The position numbers were made by a program, and so were the translations under genes. The notes beneath the pieces were generated by a model that was given only the letters and a program-made list of their open reading frames with translations, was not told the origin of the DNA and did not search any database. Below, in pieces: positions 26,405-35,193 of a stretch of 64,000 nt of DNA; position 1 is the first letter of the stretch; each line of letters opens with the position of its first letter. The DNA is from an uncultured Woeseiaceae bacterium (GTDB lineage Bacteria; Pseudomonadota; Gammaproteobacteria; Steroidobacterales; Woeseiaceae), in contig CALZMQ010000007.1 in assembly GCA_945788625.1 (NCBI GenBank), forward strand, positions 16,145 through 80,144, read 5' to 3'.

Positions 26405-27359
26405 ACTGCATCCAGTCAACCAGAATTTTCGATGTCCGCGGGTGTATGTAATAGCCGATCGAACTGTGTGGATTCGATTTCCCGTAGCGGACAGCGAGAT
26501 TGAAGATGCGGTAATCGTGTACGGCGCTGACGACACGATGCTTCAACATCTTGTTGTAGTCATCGGCCAGTGTGTTGTCATGACAGGTGTAATCGTCCTC
26601 TGCCGAAACGTTGTGCCATGAAATGACGTTCGCCGGAAACCTGGACGCGGACCTCTCCTTTGCACCGCACAGGCGCTTCTGGATGTTTCGGTCTCCCAGC
26701 GGAGAACCCAGCGTCAGCCAGCACTCCACCTTGCATTCCCCGTACTTTTCCTTGAGCTCCGCGTCATGTGAGAGCTGCCACAATACGTCATAGGTAATAA
26801 CGCTGCCGCTGCCGTGGGATATCAACAGGATGCGGTCGCCGCGATCCATCAGCGCGCATAGCTGCTCGCGGACGCGATTTCGGACTTGCGCCGCAAAGTC
26901 GGTTTTTTGGTTGAAGTAGGCGGCGAAATCTCCTGCCACGGTGCCCAGCAGCGGCATTGCAAGTCCGATCGAGCCCAACACGGGCGCGGTCACATTCGTG
27001 AAAAATTCCGGCAGAGCGGATTTTCCCGGCAACCGGTCGTACTGTCGAATGCCGAAGCGCTTGCGAACGGTAATCGCGCGCAGCGCGGCCAGGGAATTGC
27101 GCCGATCGCCAATATCGAGATCGGCGTCGTAAGTCTTGCCGCGGCTGCGCAGGATTTCCGCACTGAGATCGCCATACCAGCCAAGGTGTTTCTGGAGTAA
27201 ATCGAAACTGTCCACCTGCGCCGCGTAGTCCCGTTCGATACCGGCGCGCAGAGCCGCCATGGAAAGATCCATGTACACATCCGGTCCCGGTTTGAAATCG
27301 CGGCCATGCACGAGCAGTAAACTGCGGTTCGACGGGCCGCTCAGATCGTCCAATGTCAT
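26367..27359 (-). CDS. Alpha/beta-hydrolase-fold protein with an altered nucleophile elbow
   Basis: A 330-residue protein without a signal peptide. An oxyanion-type strand LLLVHGRD (14-21) is followed by a long helical insert. The expected nucleophile elbow reads LISHGSGSVITYDVLW (179-194), which aligns with the typical GHSLGSVIAYDVL, so the normal serine position holds Gly183 and Ser184 follows. It may be a variant serine hydrolase or a non-catalytic member. A possible catalytic histidine lies in NPHSSIGYY near the C-terminus. It overlaps the CotH-like gene by 38 bases tail to tail and lies 17 bases after the DUF4956 gene on the same strand. Confidence 0.72.
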   Translation of the reverse strand: MTLDDLSGPSNRSLLLVHGRDFKPGPDVYMDLSMAALRAGIERDYAAQVDSFDLLQKHLGWYGDLSAEILRSRGKTYDADLDIGDRRNSLAALRAITVRKRFGIRQYDRLPGKSALPEFFTNVTAPVLGSIGLAMPLLGTVAGDFAAYFNQKTDFAAQVRNRVREQLCALMDRGDRILLISHGSGSVITYDVLWQLSHDAELKEKYGECKVECWLTLGSPLGDRNIQKRLCGAKERSASRFPANVISWHNVSAEDDYTCHDNTLADDYNKMLKHRVVSAVHDYRIFNLAVRYGKSNPHSSIGYYIHPRTSKILVDWMQSSDLKATHQYTF

Positions 27360-27376
27360 TCGAAATCCCGTGGCAA

Positions 27377-28024
27377 CTAGTACTCGTCTTCACCCGCGTC
27401 GCGCCGCGTCAGCATCGTAAGGAAGGGACCGGACAGCGTTTTGCCGTACTCGAGCTTCCAGATAAACAGGGTCGCCAGGACGAACATCAGCGAGATGATG
27501 CCGGACACACCGAGTGCGCCGATACCGGAACCCAGCCCGATCCCTATCGCCACGAAAATGTACATCGCGTCGGACGGCTGGTTCAACGAGAAACGAAAAC
27601 GCACGGCCGCGACGACGCCCGCGAGACTGAATGCGAGTGCCAGGCTGTTGACGACGATCATCGCAATACCGGTAACGACAATTGGCAGGATCATGATCGT
27701 CTGCAGAAACGACTGGTCGATGCGCCGTGCCCGGCTGGTAATGAAGTAAACCCAGGAGACAGGTACGGTAAGAATGGCCGAACCTACACTCGCCATCGCG
27801 AGCCGCAAAGGACCCGTTGCGGCAAGAACCGTGCGCTCCGCACTCGTGTAGATAGGCTCGAAGCTGTCGACTTTCGATGCGGCGAGGTCGCTGATGCCAC
27901 CCAATGGCAGGTATTCGCCGAGGCCGGGGTACCGTGACAGCAAGATCATGACCGCGCCAAACCAGAATCCGTAATACATCAGGATCAGGGTAAGCGGTAT
28001 CAGCAGACTCGCAGATCTTCTCAT
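27377..28024 (-). CDS. DUF4956 membrane protein
   Basis: The protein is 215 residues from the ATG at 28024 (MRRSASLLIP). It has about four to five membrane segments, the first at 8-30, and the DUF4956 mark ALAFSLAGVVAAVRFRFSL near residue 130. Members of this family often lie beside CotH-type kinases and VTC polyphosphate polymerases; here a CotH-like gene (25334) lies two genes away but no VTC domain gene is present. It shares a transcript with the hydrolase-like gene. The function of the family is unknown. Confidence 0.87.
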   Translation of the reverse strand: MRRSASLLIPLTLILMYYGFWFGAVMILLSRYPGLGEYLPLGGISDLAASKVDSFEPIYTSAERTVLAATGPLRLAMASVGSAILTVPVSWVYFITSRARRIDQSFLQTIMILPIVVTGIAMIVVNSLALAFSLAGVVAAVRFRFSLNQPSDAMYIFVAIGIGLGSGIGALGVSGIISLMFVLATLFIWKLEYGKTLSGPFLTMLTRRDAGEDEY

Positions 28025-28164
28025 CGGGTTGCTCCGTCTTTGGCGGCTGACCTTCCCACTCGCACGAAGATACCGACATGGCACGCGTTTAGCCATATTA
28101 AATGACGGACACGGTTTCGCCGTAGTGGTAGGCTATGCGCCGATTTCAGCAGGCGGATCAACGC

Positions 28165-29148
28165 ATGACAGACTCAGTTCAGCTTCTCGGCATCAGCAAC
28201 GCGATCGTCGACGTGCTCGCACATATCGAGGATGACTTCCTCGAGCGCATTGGCGCCGTGCGGGGTTCGATGACCCTGATCGACAAGGACCAGGCGCGCG
28301 AGCTGTACGGGAAAATGGGTCCCGCAACTGAAATGTCCGGTGGGTCCGTCGCGAATACAATTGCCGGCTTCGCCAACCTCGGGGGCACCGCCGCCTATAT
28401 CGGCAAGGTCAAGGCCGATCAGCTCGGCACGATATTCAACCACGACATGAGATCCCTCGGTGTCGACATTCGCCTGAAGGCCGCTGCCGACGGTCCACCG
28501 ACCGCAAGAAGCCACGTCCTGATCACCGGGGACGGCCAGCGCACGATGCAGACTTACCTCGGCGCCTGCCTCGAACTCGGGCTGGTGGACATTACGGCCG
28601 AAACCGTCGGCTCACCGAAAGCCATCCTGCTGGAAGGGTATGTCTGGGACATCGCCGAGGGTCCGCAACTTGCGAAGAAAGCGGCCGACATCGCGAGAAG
28701 CAACGGCACTGCCGTTGCGCTGTCGCTGTCCGACTCATTTTGCGTCGAACGTCATCGGGACTCGTTTGTACAATTCGTACGCGAAGACGCCGACATCATC
28801 GTCGCCGACGAGGAAGAGGTAAACGCGCTGCTGGGTACGACTAACTTCGATGAAACGCTCGAAGCGCTCGATGGATACGACAACCTGTTCGCCATGACTC
28901 GCTCCGAGAAAGGCTCGGTTATCGTCCACGGCGATGAGCGCGTAGTGCAGGCCGCAACACCCGTCGAAAAGGTCATGGATACGACCGGCGCGGGCGATGC
29001 CTACAGCGCGGGGTTCCTCTACGGCTGGGCGAACGACCGGCCGCTGGACGAATGCGCGCGCTTCGGCACGCATTGCGCCACGACGGTCATTCAGCAACTC
29101 GGGGCGCGTATCGAGCCTGGCCTGATCGACGATCTCGAAGCTCCCTGA
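28165..29148 (+). CDS. PfkB family adenosine kinase
   Basis: 327 residues from the ATG at 28165. The PfkB marks are GGSVANTIAGFANLGG near residue 55 (substrate-binding glycines) and DTTGAGDAYSAGFLYGW near residue 275, whose aspartate is the catalytic base and whose glycines form the anion hole. The whole matches bacterial adenosine kinases, which phosphorylate adenosine to AMP. An ATG at 28135 is in frame but lies in the promoter region. Its tail is convergent with the remnant at 29087. It is the salvage counterpart to the degradation genes around it. Confidence 0.9.
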   Translation: MTDSVQLLGISNAIVDVLAHIEDDFLERIGAVRGSMTLIDKDQARELYGKMGPATEMSGGSVANTIAGFANLGGTAAYIGKVKADQLGTIFNHDMRSLGVDIRLKAAADGPPTARSHVLITGDGQRTMQTYLGACLELGLVDITAETVGSPKAILLEGYVWDIAEGPQLAKKAADIARSNGTAVALSLSDSFCVERHRDSFVQFVREDADIIVADEEEVNALLGTTNFDETLEALDGYDNLFAMTRSEKGSVIVHGDERVVQAATPVEKVMDTTGAGDAYSAGFLYGWANDRPLDECARFGTHCATTVIQQLGARIEPGLIDDLEAP

Positions 29149-29377
29149 CCCAGGGAAGCTCTTTCGGGGGCTCTTTTCGGTACGCACAGGAAACGAGGTA
29201 CTGGCCGAAAGTGAGAAACGCGTCCCGGCTGCCGACGTTGGGATCGTCGATGACGCGGAAACAACCGCCGCTCCTGAGTACCGTGCGTCCCAGCGTGTCC
29301 TTTTCGACGTTTTCCCAGATCGGTTTCGCAACGGGTGCGCGGCTCGGATAATAACGTTCCGTCGTGTCGGCCTGGTA
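29087..29377 (-). pseudogene. Orphan 3' gene remnant, in frame behind the last BMC shell gene
   Basis: After the TGA of the shell gene (29378-29380) the same frame stays open for 96 codons with normal coding bias (mostly G or C in third positions). The translation includes KPIWENVEKDTLGRT, LRSGGCFRVIDDPNVGS and RDAFLTFGQYLVSCAYR, which reads like a folded protein end. No ATG, GTG or TTG lies in this frame before the sequence begins, and no ribosome binding site. It looks like the C-terminal part of a gene that lost its start, and its last 62 bases overlap the adenosine kinase gene. I cannot name the protein. Confidence 0.5.
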
Positions 29378-29653
29378 TCAGCTCGATTCGAGCTCGACCG
29401 CGTCTACGATTCCCACCACGATCGACCGCACGGGCGCATTATCATCGTCGAGGATCTGGCGTGCGCCATTGCCCTCGTCAAGGATCAGGACGGTCTCGCC
29501 ATAGCCGGCTCCGATGGCGTCGAAGGCAATCACGTAGCCGCCCGTCGGTTTGCCGTTCTTGTCGAGTCGTTCGGCAACGAGCAGCTTCCTGCCCTCGACG
29601 ATGGGGTGATGGATGGTCGAGACAACGTTGCCCGTGATGCGACCGAGAATCAC
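29378..29653 (-). CDS. BMC pentamer (vertex) shell protein, EutN/CcmL family
   Basis: 91 residues with a GTG start (VILGRITGNVVST). The start overlaps the stop of the preceding pentamer gene as GTGA, and GGGGAG lies nine bases upstream. It has the standard EutN/CcmL barrel: a first strand with GxV, then GYVIAFDAIGAGYGETVLI and a closing VVGIVDAVEL. It caps vertices of the microcompartment. It is the third pentamer gene of the locus and the last intact gene of the BMC operon. Confidence 0.92.
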   Translation of the reverse strand: MILGRITGNVVSTIHHPIVEGRKLLVAERLDKNGKPTGGYVIAFDAIGAGYGETVLILDEGNGARQILDDDNAPVRSIVVGIVDAVELESS

Positions 29654-29940
29654 GAACTTGTCTCCCCGGCGGAAAAGATGTTCACCTCGTCGACCAGTCC
29701 TACGATGGCGTCGTCGACCGGAACGAACCACGGATCCAGGGTGAGCGCAGCTTCGCGGCTGGCCACCCAGTATATGACCTGGCCGGGCCCGGCCATACGT
29801 GTGCCGTCGGCGCAGACTATGGGCTCGCCTTCCTCTTTGCCGTCGCGGTCGAGCGGCTGGACCCACAGCAGTGGCGTGGCGGACAACTCATCCACCAGCA
29901 TCGCGGGAACCACGGTGCCGATCACGCGTCCCAGGAGCAT
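29650..29940 (-). CDS. BMC pentamer (vertex) shell protein, EutN/CcmL family
   Basis: 96 residues from the ATG at 29940 (MLLGRVIGTVV), with a strong GAGGAGG site inside the preceding BMC-T gene, which it overlaps by 19 bases. It has the EutN/CcmL fold: a leading GxVxGTVV strand, a central ADGTRMAGPGQVIYWV and a closing IVGLVDEV. It is longer and less typical in the middle than its neighbour. It probably forms one of several pentamer types at shell vertices. Confidence 0.92.
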   Translation of the reverse strand: MLLGRVIGTVVPAMLVDELSATPLLWVQPLDRDGKEEGEPIVCADGTRMAGPGQVIYWVASREAALTLDPWFVPVDDAIVGLVDEVNIFSAGETSS

Positions 29941-30572
29941 GCCACCTCCTCGGGGTACTCGGCGTCGGCCGGCTCGAACGCGGCACACGTGCCGAAGTGC
30001 GTGCCTTCGTTGAACAAGGAACGCAGGTCCGAATCGAGCCGCGGCAGGAGCGATTGCGCGAGCAGTTGATCGCCAGCCCGTTCGGTGCAGATTCCCAGCG
30101 CCGTCTCGGCGTCCGTCAGGTCGCCGCCCATCAGCGCCACGGCATGACCGCCGAGGTCGTCGCCCAGGCGTACCTCGCAGAGAATCACCGGCGTGCTTTT
30201 TACGGCGGCGTCCACCGCCGCGAGCAGCGCGGGCGAGGAACGCGTTTCGAAGACGGCCAGAGCGTCGCCAACCAGGCCCCGGCGCTTGCCCAGTACAGCG
30301 TCATGCAGCATCGGGTGCACGTCGCCGAGGAAAATGCTGCCGGTCAGCGCACGCTCGGTCTGTCCCAGTTGTACGCCCATCGCGTACGCCTCCTCGGTGC
30401 TGGCGACACTGCCCCCGACCAGGATCAGGAAGCGCCCCGGGTGAATCGTCCCGCAGCGCAGCAATGCGATCGGCGAGCGTTTCACCATGAGATCGCTTGC
30501 AAGGACGCCGGCGGCTATGGTGTCGAATTCCAGTAATGCCAGTGCCCCGTGTCGCTTCTCTGCTGCTGCCAT
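29922..30572 (-). CDS. BMC-T tandem-domain shell protein
   Basis: 216 residues with two BMC domains. The first has ALALLEFDTIAAGVLASD and the lumen strand ILVGGSVASTEEAYAMG. The second has TPVILCEVRLGDDLGGHAVA and LMGGDLTDAETALG. Tandem-domain proteins form trimers that act as pseudo-hexamers, often with a large central pore for metabolites. It follows the aldehyde dehydrogenase gene after seven bases, so it belongs to the same transcript. Confidence 0.92.
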   Translation of the reverse strand: MAAAEKRHGALALLEFDTIAAGVLASDLMVKRSPIALLRCGTIHPGRFLILVGGSVASTEEAYAMGVQLGQTERALTGSIFLGDVHPMLHDAVLGKRRGLVGDALAVFETRSSPALLAAVDAAVKSTPVILCEVRLGDDLGGHAVALMGGDLTDAETALGICTERAGDQLLAQSLLPRLDSDLRSLFNEGTHFGTCAAFEPADAEYPEEVACSWDA

Positions 30573-30579
30573 TTCCGGT

Positions 30580-32061
30580 CTACACGATACGGAAGTGATC
30601 GACCATCACGCAGCGCCGCAAGCGGCTGAATGCGATCGGCCCGGTGAGCCCTTCACCGGTAGGGCTGGCGATCGTGAAGCTCGTGTGGCCTTCCCCGCCT
30701 TCTCCGAGACCGGCGAAAAAAGGCCCGTTCTTCGTAAAGATGCTGGTGTTGATGGTCCGAGCCATGCTGCTCAGCGCGCCGATGTCGCGCGAGTACATGC
30801 CGGCCGAGTGGCCGAAGCCGTGCTCCGCCTCTTTCGCCAGTTCGATGCCCCGATCGACGTCGGGTACAGCCGTCACCGGCAGCACCGGCATCATCTGCTC
30901 GGTCCAGACGAGTGGGTGGTCGTTGGGAACTCGCGCCACCAGCAGCAACGGGTCGCCCCGCGACGAGATTCCGGCCCGGGCCAGTATCTCGCCGGCATTC
31001 TTGCCAATGAGCGTCTTCTCGACCACGGCCGGCCGCCGCGGCCCGCGCTGCTCGCTGAAGATCGCCTGCTCCACACGGTGCAGCTCACTTTCGTTCAGGA
31101 CGTAAGCACCATTCGCACTCATTTGCTGCAGCAGTTCGTCGACGATGCTCTCGACAGCAATAACTTCCTTTTCGTCGGTGCAAATGACGTTGTTGTCGAA
31201 GGATGCGCCGGCAACGATGCAACGTCCGGCGAGTTCGAGATCGGCCGTGGCATCGACCACGACGGGCGGGTTACCGGGGCCGGCACAAATGGCTCGCTTG
31301 CCGCTCGTCATGGCCTGTCGCACGACACCGCTGCCGCCGGTCACGGCGAGCAGCCGAACGCCCTTGTGGCTCATGAGAGCCTGCGCTGATTCGATCGTCG
31401 GTTCCGCCACGGCGCTGACGAGGTTAGCCGGGCCGCCGCCGCGAATGACGGCCTGGTGCAACAGCCGAACGTTGGCCATCGAGCATCCGCGCGCGTTGGG
31501 GTGCACATTGAAGACGACACTGTTGCCCGCCGAGAGCATCGCGATGGTATTGCAGATGATCGTCGAGGTCGGGTTGGTCGTCGGGGTTATCGCGCCGATC
31601 ACGCCGTAAGGGGCATATTCCGTAAGCGTCAGCCCGTTGTCACCCGTCACGGCTTGCGGCGTCAGAACCTCCGGGCCCGAGGTCTTGCGGGTAACGAGGC
31701 GGTTCTTGATGACCTTGTGGTCCGCCCGGCCGAGCCCGGTCTCACTTGCCGCGTGCCGGGCCAGCTCGTCCGCATTCGCAAGCATGGACTCACGAATCGA
31801 GGCGATGATCTTTTGCCGGCCCTGGAGCGAAATCTTGTCCAACTCGTGGAATGCAACCCGCGACGCCTCGACGGCGTCGTCAACCGTGGCGAAGACGCCC
31901 TCGCCGAGCGCCTCGCGAGGAGCGATTGCCGGCGCGCCGGGCGTCACGCTTGCGGTTGTTTCAACGGCGGGTGGGGCACCCAGGCGAGCGGCAAGCCGCC
32001 TGGCGATGATGTCTACCTGCTGGTCGCTGAGGAGGCCGGCGTTTCCTCCCGGTTGGCTCAT
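30580..32061 (-). CDS. BMC CoA-acylating aldehyde dehydrogenase (PduP/EutE-like)
   Basis: 493 residues. The catalytic cysteine is Cys294 in NNVICTDEKEV. The NAD-binding region is ITPTTNPTST (158-167) and the GGSGVV site lies at 242-247. The sequence matches the aldehyde dehydrogenases of metabolosomes, which turn acetaldehyde or propionaldehyde into the acyl-CoA. Residues 11-28 (LSDQQVDIIARRLAARLG) form an amphipathic helix before a Pro/Ala linker, the typical N-terminal encapsulation peptide. It overlaps the preceding pentamer gene as ATGA (32058-32061). Here it would oxidise the acetaldehyde released by DeoC. Confidence 0.95.
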   Translation of the reverse strand: MSQPGGNAGLLSDQQVDIIARRLAARLGAPPAVETTASVTPGAPAIAPREALGEGVFATVDDAVEASRVAFHELDKISLQGRQKIIASIRESMLANADELARHAASETGLGRADHKVIKNRLVTRKTSGPEVLTPQAVTGDNGLTLTEYAPYGVIGAITPTTNPTSTIICNTIAMLSAGNSVVFNVHPNARGCSMANVRLLHQAVIRGGGPANLVSAVAEPTIESAQALMSHKGVRLLAVTGGSGVVRQAMTSGKRAICAGPGNPPVVVDATADLELAGRCIVAGASFDNNVICTDEKEVIAVESIVDELLQQMSANGAYVLNESELHRVEQAIFSEQRGPRRPAVVEKTLIGKNAGEILARAGISSRGDPLLLVARVPNDHPLVWTEQMMPVLPVTAVPDVDRGIELAKEAEHGFGHSAGMYSRDIGALSSMARTINTSIFTKNGPFFAGLGEGGEGHTSFTIASPTGEGLTGPIAFSRLRRCVMVDHFRIV

Positions 32062-32360
32062 GCGTCAGTCTCCCCTTTACGGTATTTCTCGTCGCCTTCG
32101 ATTTCCCAGCTGTCCACTATCGCCATGACCACGGCATCAACCGGTTTGTTGTCGGTGCGCTCGGTCTGGCGGGCCGAGGAGCCGCTGGCAAACAACACCA
32201 TTTCACCCACACCGGCGCCGACCGCGTCGACCGCGACGACCGAGCCGCCCGCCGGCTTGTTGTCATGCCCCCAGAGACCGAGCATCAGGAATCTCAGGCC
32301 GCCGAGCTTGCTGTCTTTCTCAGTGGCAACGACAGTGCCGAGCACTTTCGCGAGTTTCAT
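32058..32360 (-). CDS. BMC pentamer (vertex) shell protein, EutN/CcmL family
   Basis: 100 residues of the EutN/CcmL family. Markers are the first strand LAKVLGTVVAT, the conserved AVDAVGAGVGEMVLF and the closing VVMAIVDSWEI. It is one of three pentamer paralogues in the locus and lies between the hexamer gene and the aldehyde dehydrogenase gene. The coupling overlap with the enzyme suggests equal translation. Confidence 0.93.
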   Translation of the reverse strand: MKLAKVLGTVVATEKDSKLGGLRFLMLGLWGHDNKPAGGSVVAVDAVGAGVGEMVLFASGSSARQTERTDNKPVDAVVMAIVDSWEIEGDEKYRKGETDA

Positions 32361-32382
32361 GGCAGCACCGTCTGCGCGGCCA

Positions 32383-32679
32383 TTACTTCTTGGCGGTTTC
32401 GGGACCGCGGCCCAACGGAATCGTCATATCGACGCCGCTGTGCGGGCGTGCGATTACGTGCACGGCAACCACGTCGCCGACGCGGGCACCGGCGGTCCGT
32501 CCGGCGTCACAGGCCGCCCTGACGGCCGCGACATCGCCGCGAACAACCGCGGTCGTGTAACCACCGCCGGTTTTCTCGTAGCTGACCAGTTCGACCTTGG
32601 CCGCTTTCACCATTGCGTCGGCCGCCTCCACCATGGCCGGAAAACTCCGGCATTCGATCATACCCAATGCTTCTGACAT
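32383..32679 (-). CDS. BMC-H hexamer shell protein
   Basis: 98 residues with a single BMC domain (PduA/EutM type): ALGMIECRSFPAMVEAADAMVKAA, then the central YEKTGGGYTTAVVRGDVAAV and VVAVHVIARPH. The pore loop is near residues 38-40 (TGGG). It is the only BMC-H gene in the window and probably makes most of the shell facets. It lies between the second BMC-T gene and a pentamer gene on the same strand. Confidence 0.95.
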   Translation of the reverse strand: MSEALGMIECRSFPAMVEAADAMVKAAKVELVSYEKTGGGYTTAVVRGDVAAVRAACDAGRTAGARVGDVVAVHVIARPHSGVDMTIPLGRGPETAKK

Positions 32680-32728
32680 CGCCTTGCTCCTCGCGAATCG
32701 GGCCTGCGGCCCGGGTTAAAACATGCGC

Positions 32729-33352
32729 TTATTTCTTGTGTACCCTGCCGGTGACCGCCTTGATAGCCTGTGTCGCTGCTTCGTGGGCGACCACGACATC
32801 CCGTTCCTCGCCGCCGATGTAGACGCGTCCGAAGCTGCCGACAGCCCGAACTTCGAGGATGTTGATGTCCGCTGCCTTCTCCGCCTCGTTGGCGGCCAGC
32901 GCTGCATAGGCCGCTGGCTCCACCTCGAGTACGAACAGCGTTTGCCCGGCAAGAATCATGTTGCCGTGACGAAAACGGTTGATCAGCATCGTCTGGGTGT
33001 CTTCGAGATGGCGCACCACCTGGTTGGCGACGACGCGTGGTTTGTGGCGGTCTTTCTCCGTGAGGCCAAGTTCATCGAGGATTGCCTGCCCCGCCTGGCG
33101 CACGTCCGCCTGGCTCTCGGAATGTAGCTCGAGCATGCCGTAGTGGCGTTCGACGATCTGCATCCCGGCAGTGACGTCGGTCGACTTCAGCGCCACGTCG
33201 AGAATGTGGTTGATGGCCATGCCGGGCGCAATCTCCACGAACAGGCTCGCCTGGCCGACCTTGGGCAGATAGCCTTTGGAAATCGTCGCCTGAAAAGAGG
33301 CAAACTGCGGCTGCAGCGAGTCGAGAAAAACATAGGCTCTCAGGTCAACCAT
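32729..33352 (-). CDS. BMC-T tandem-domain shell protein
   Basis: 207 residues with two BMC domains (about 1-95 and 100-200). The first has VDLRAYVFLDSLQPQF and ASLFVEIAPGMAINHILDVAL; the second has LFVLEVEPAAYAALAANEAE and VGSFGRVYIGGEE. It resembles the trimers of the Haliangium-type microcompartment. It begins 12 bases after the RpiB-DeoC gene ends, so it is the first shell gene of the operon. It differs clearly from the 29922 BMC-T protein, so the shell may use two trimer types. Confidence 0.92.
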   Translation of the reverse strand: MVDLRAYVFLDSLQPQFASFQATISKGYLPKVGQASLFVEIAPGMAINHILDVALKSTDVTAGMQIVERHYGMLELHSESQADVRQAGQAILDELGLTEKDRHKPRVVANQVVRHLEDTQTMLINRFRHGNMILAGQTLFVLEVEPAAYAALAANEAEKAADINILEVRAVGSFGRVYIGGEERDVVVAHEAATQAIKAVTGRVHKK

Positions 33353-33364
33353 TCCTAAAACTCC

Positions 33365-34722
<1,358 letters not shown>

Positions 34723-34726
<4 letters not shown>

Positions 34727-35070
34727 GCCCAGACCGCCGAATCGTCGGGTTTGCTGGTACGTCTCGACGGCGCGGCAGCCCCTGCCGCCGCGTCGAGCAC
34801 CTTCTGTAACTTCATGACATGAAGTCGGAGCTGCTCGAGCCCGAGCCTGGTGATACTGAACTCGGTCACGGAGCGTCGCCCGCGCCTGACCTTGTCGATC
34901 CGGATATAGCCGACATCAGCCAGTTTGCGGGTCTGCACGTGGAGGTTGCCATCGGACAGGCTGGTGGCGGCTTTCAACTTTGTAAAAGAAAGGGGCTCGC
35001 CCGGCACGAGCGTTGCAAGGATGCCAAGGCGACAGGGGGCGCTGATCATTTCGTCGAATTTCAGGTTCAC
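34723..35070 (-). CDS. Winged-helix transcriptional regulator (HTH_34/MarR-like) of the BMC operon
   Basis: About 115 residues from the GTG at 35070; the ATG at 35049 is another option. A TTG at 35094 in the same frame is unlikely because it touches the predicted -10 box. The sequence [15 protein letters not shown], then [32 protein letters not shown] and [13 protein letters not shown], is the winged-helix pattern of small repressors of this family. It overlaps the RpiB-DeoC start by four bases, so it heads the BMC operon. Two inverted repeats flank its promoter, pointing to autoregulation. The inducer is unknown; a sugar phosphate or nucleoside is plausible. Confidence 0.85.
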
Positions 35071-35077
35071 GGTGAAA

Positions 35078-35099
35078 TTAACTTTATTTTGCAAAGTAT
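35078..35099. promoter_or_regulatory. Candidate operator 1
   Basis: The plus strand reads TTAACTTTA, five bases, then CAAAGTAT, an imperfect inverted repeat (about five of eight arm positions). The left arm is the same nine bases as in operator 2, with the same spacing. It covers the predicted -10 box and start point, so binding would block transcription. Inferred from sequence only. Confidence 0.5.
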
Positions 35100-35124
35100 C
35101 ACGCCTTCAGCAAGCCCCTGTCAA
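35095..35124 (-). promoter_or_regulatory. Sigma-70 promoter of the BMC operon
   Basis: On the minus strand a perfect -35 box TTGACA (35124-35119) is followed 18 bases later by GATACT (35100-35095). With 17-base spacing the box reads TGATAC. It points to the regulator and RpiB-DeoC genes, with transcription expected to start near 35088. Operator 1 lies over the -10 box, operator 2 about 25 bases upstream of the -35 box. Confidence 0.62.
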
Positions 35125-35148
35125 GCGATACCGGGACCGATATGGCTA

Positions 35149-35171
35149 TTAACTTTACGTTATGAAGTTAT
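35149..35171. promoter_or_regulatory. Candidate operator 2
   Basis: The plus strand reads TAACTTTA (35150-35157), five bases, then TGAAGTTA (35163-35170). The arms are inverted repeats matching in seven of eight positions. Same left arm and layout as operator 1, 71 bases apart centre to centre (about seven helix turns), which suggests looping or cooperative binding. Confidence 0.55.
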
Positions 35172-35193
35172 TTGGACAAAAGCGTGCGGCGCT

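Noticed and set aside
29378..29380. UGA at the end of the last pentamer gene as selenocysteine or programmed readthrough
   Set aside because: The protein is complete and of normal length before the TGA, no selenocysteine hairpin is evident, and the region behind it looks like an unrelated gene tail.
35092..35094. TTG as start of the BMC regulator
   Set aside because: It lies against the predicted -10 box and upstream of the expected transcription start; GTG at 35070 or ATG at 35049 fits better.
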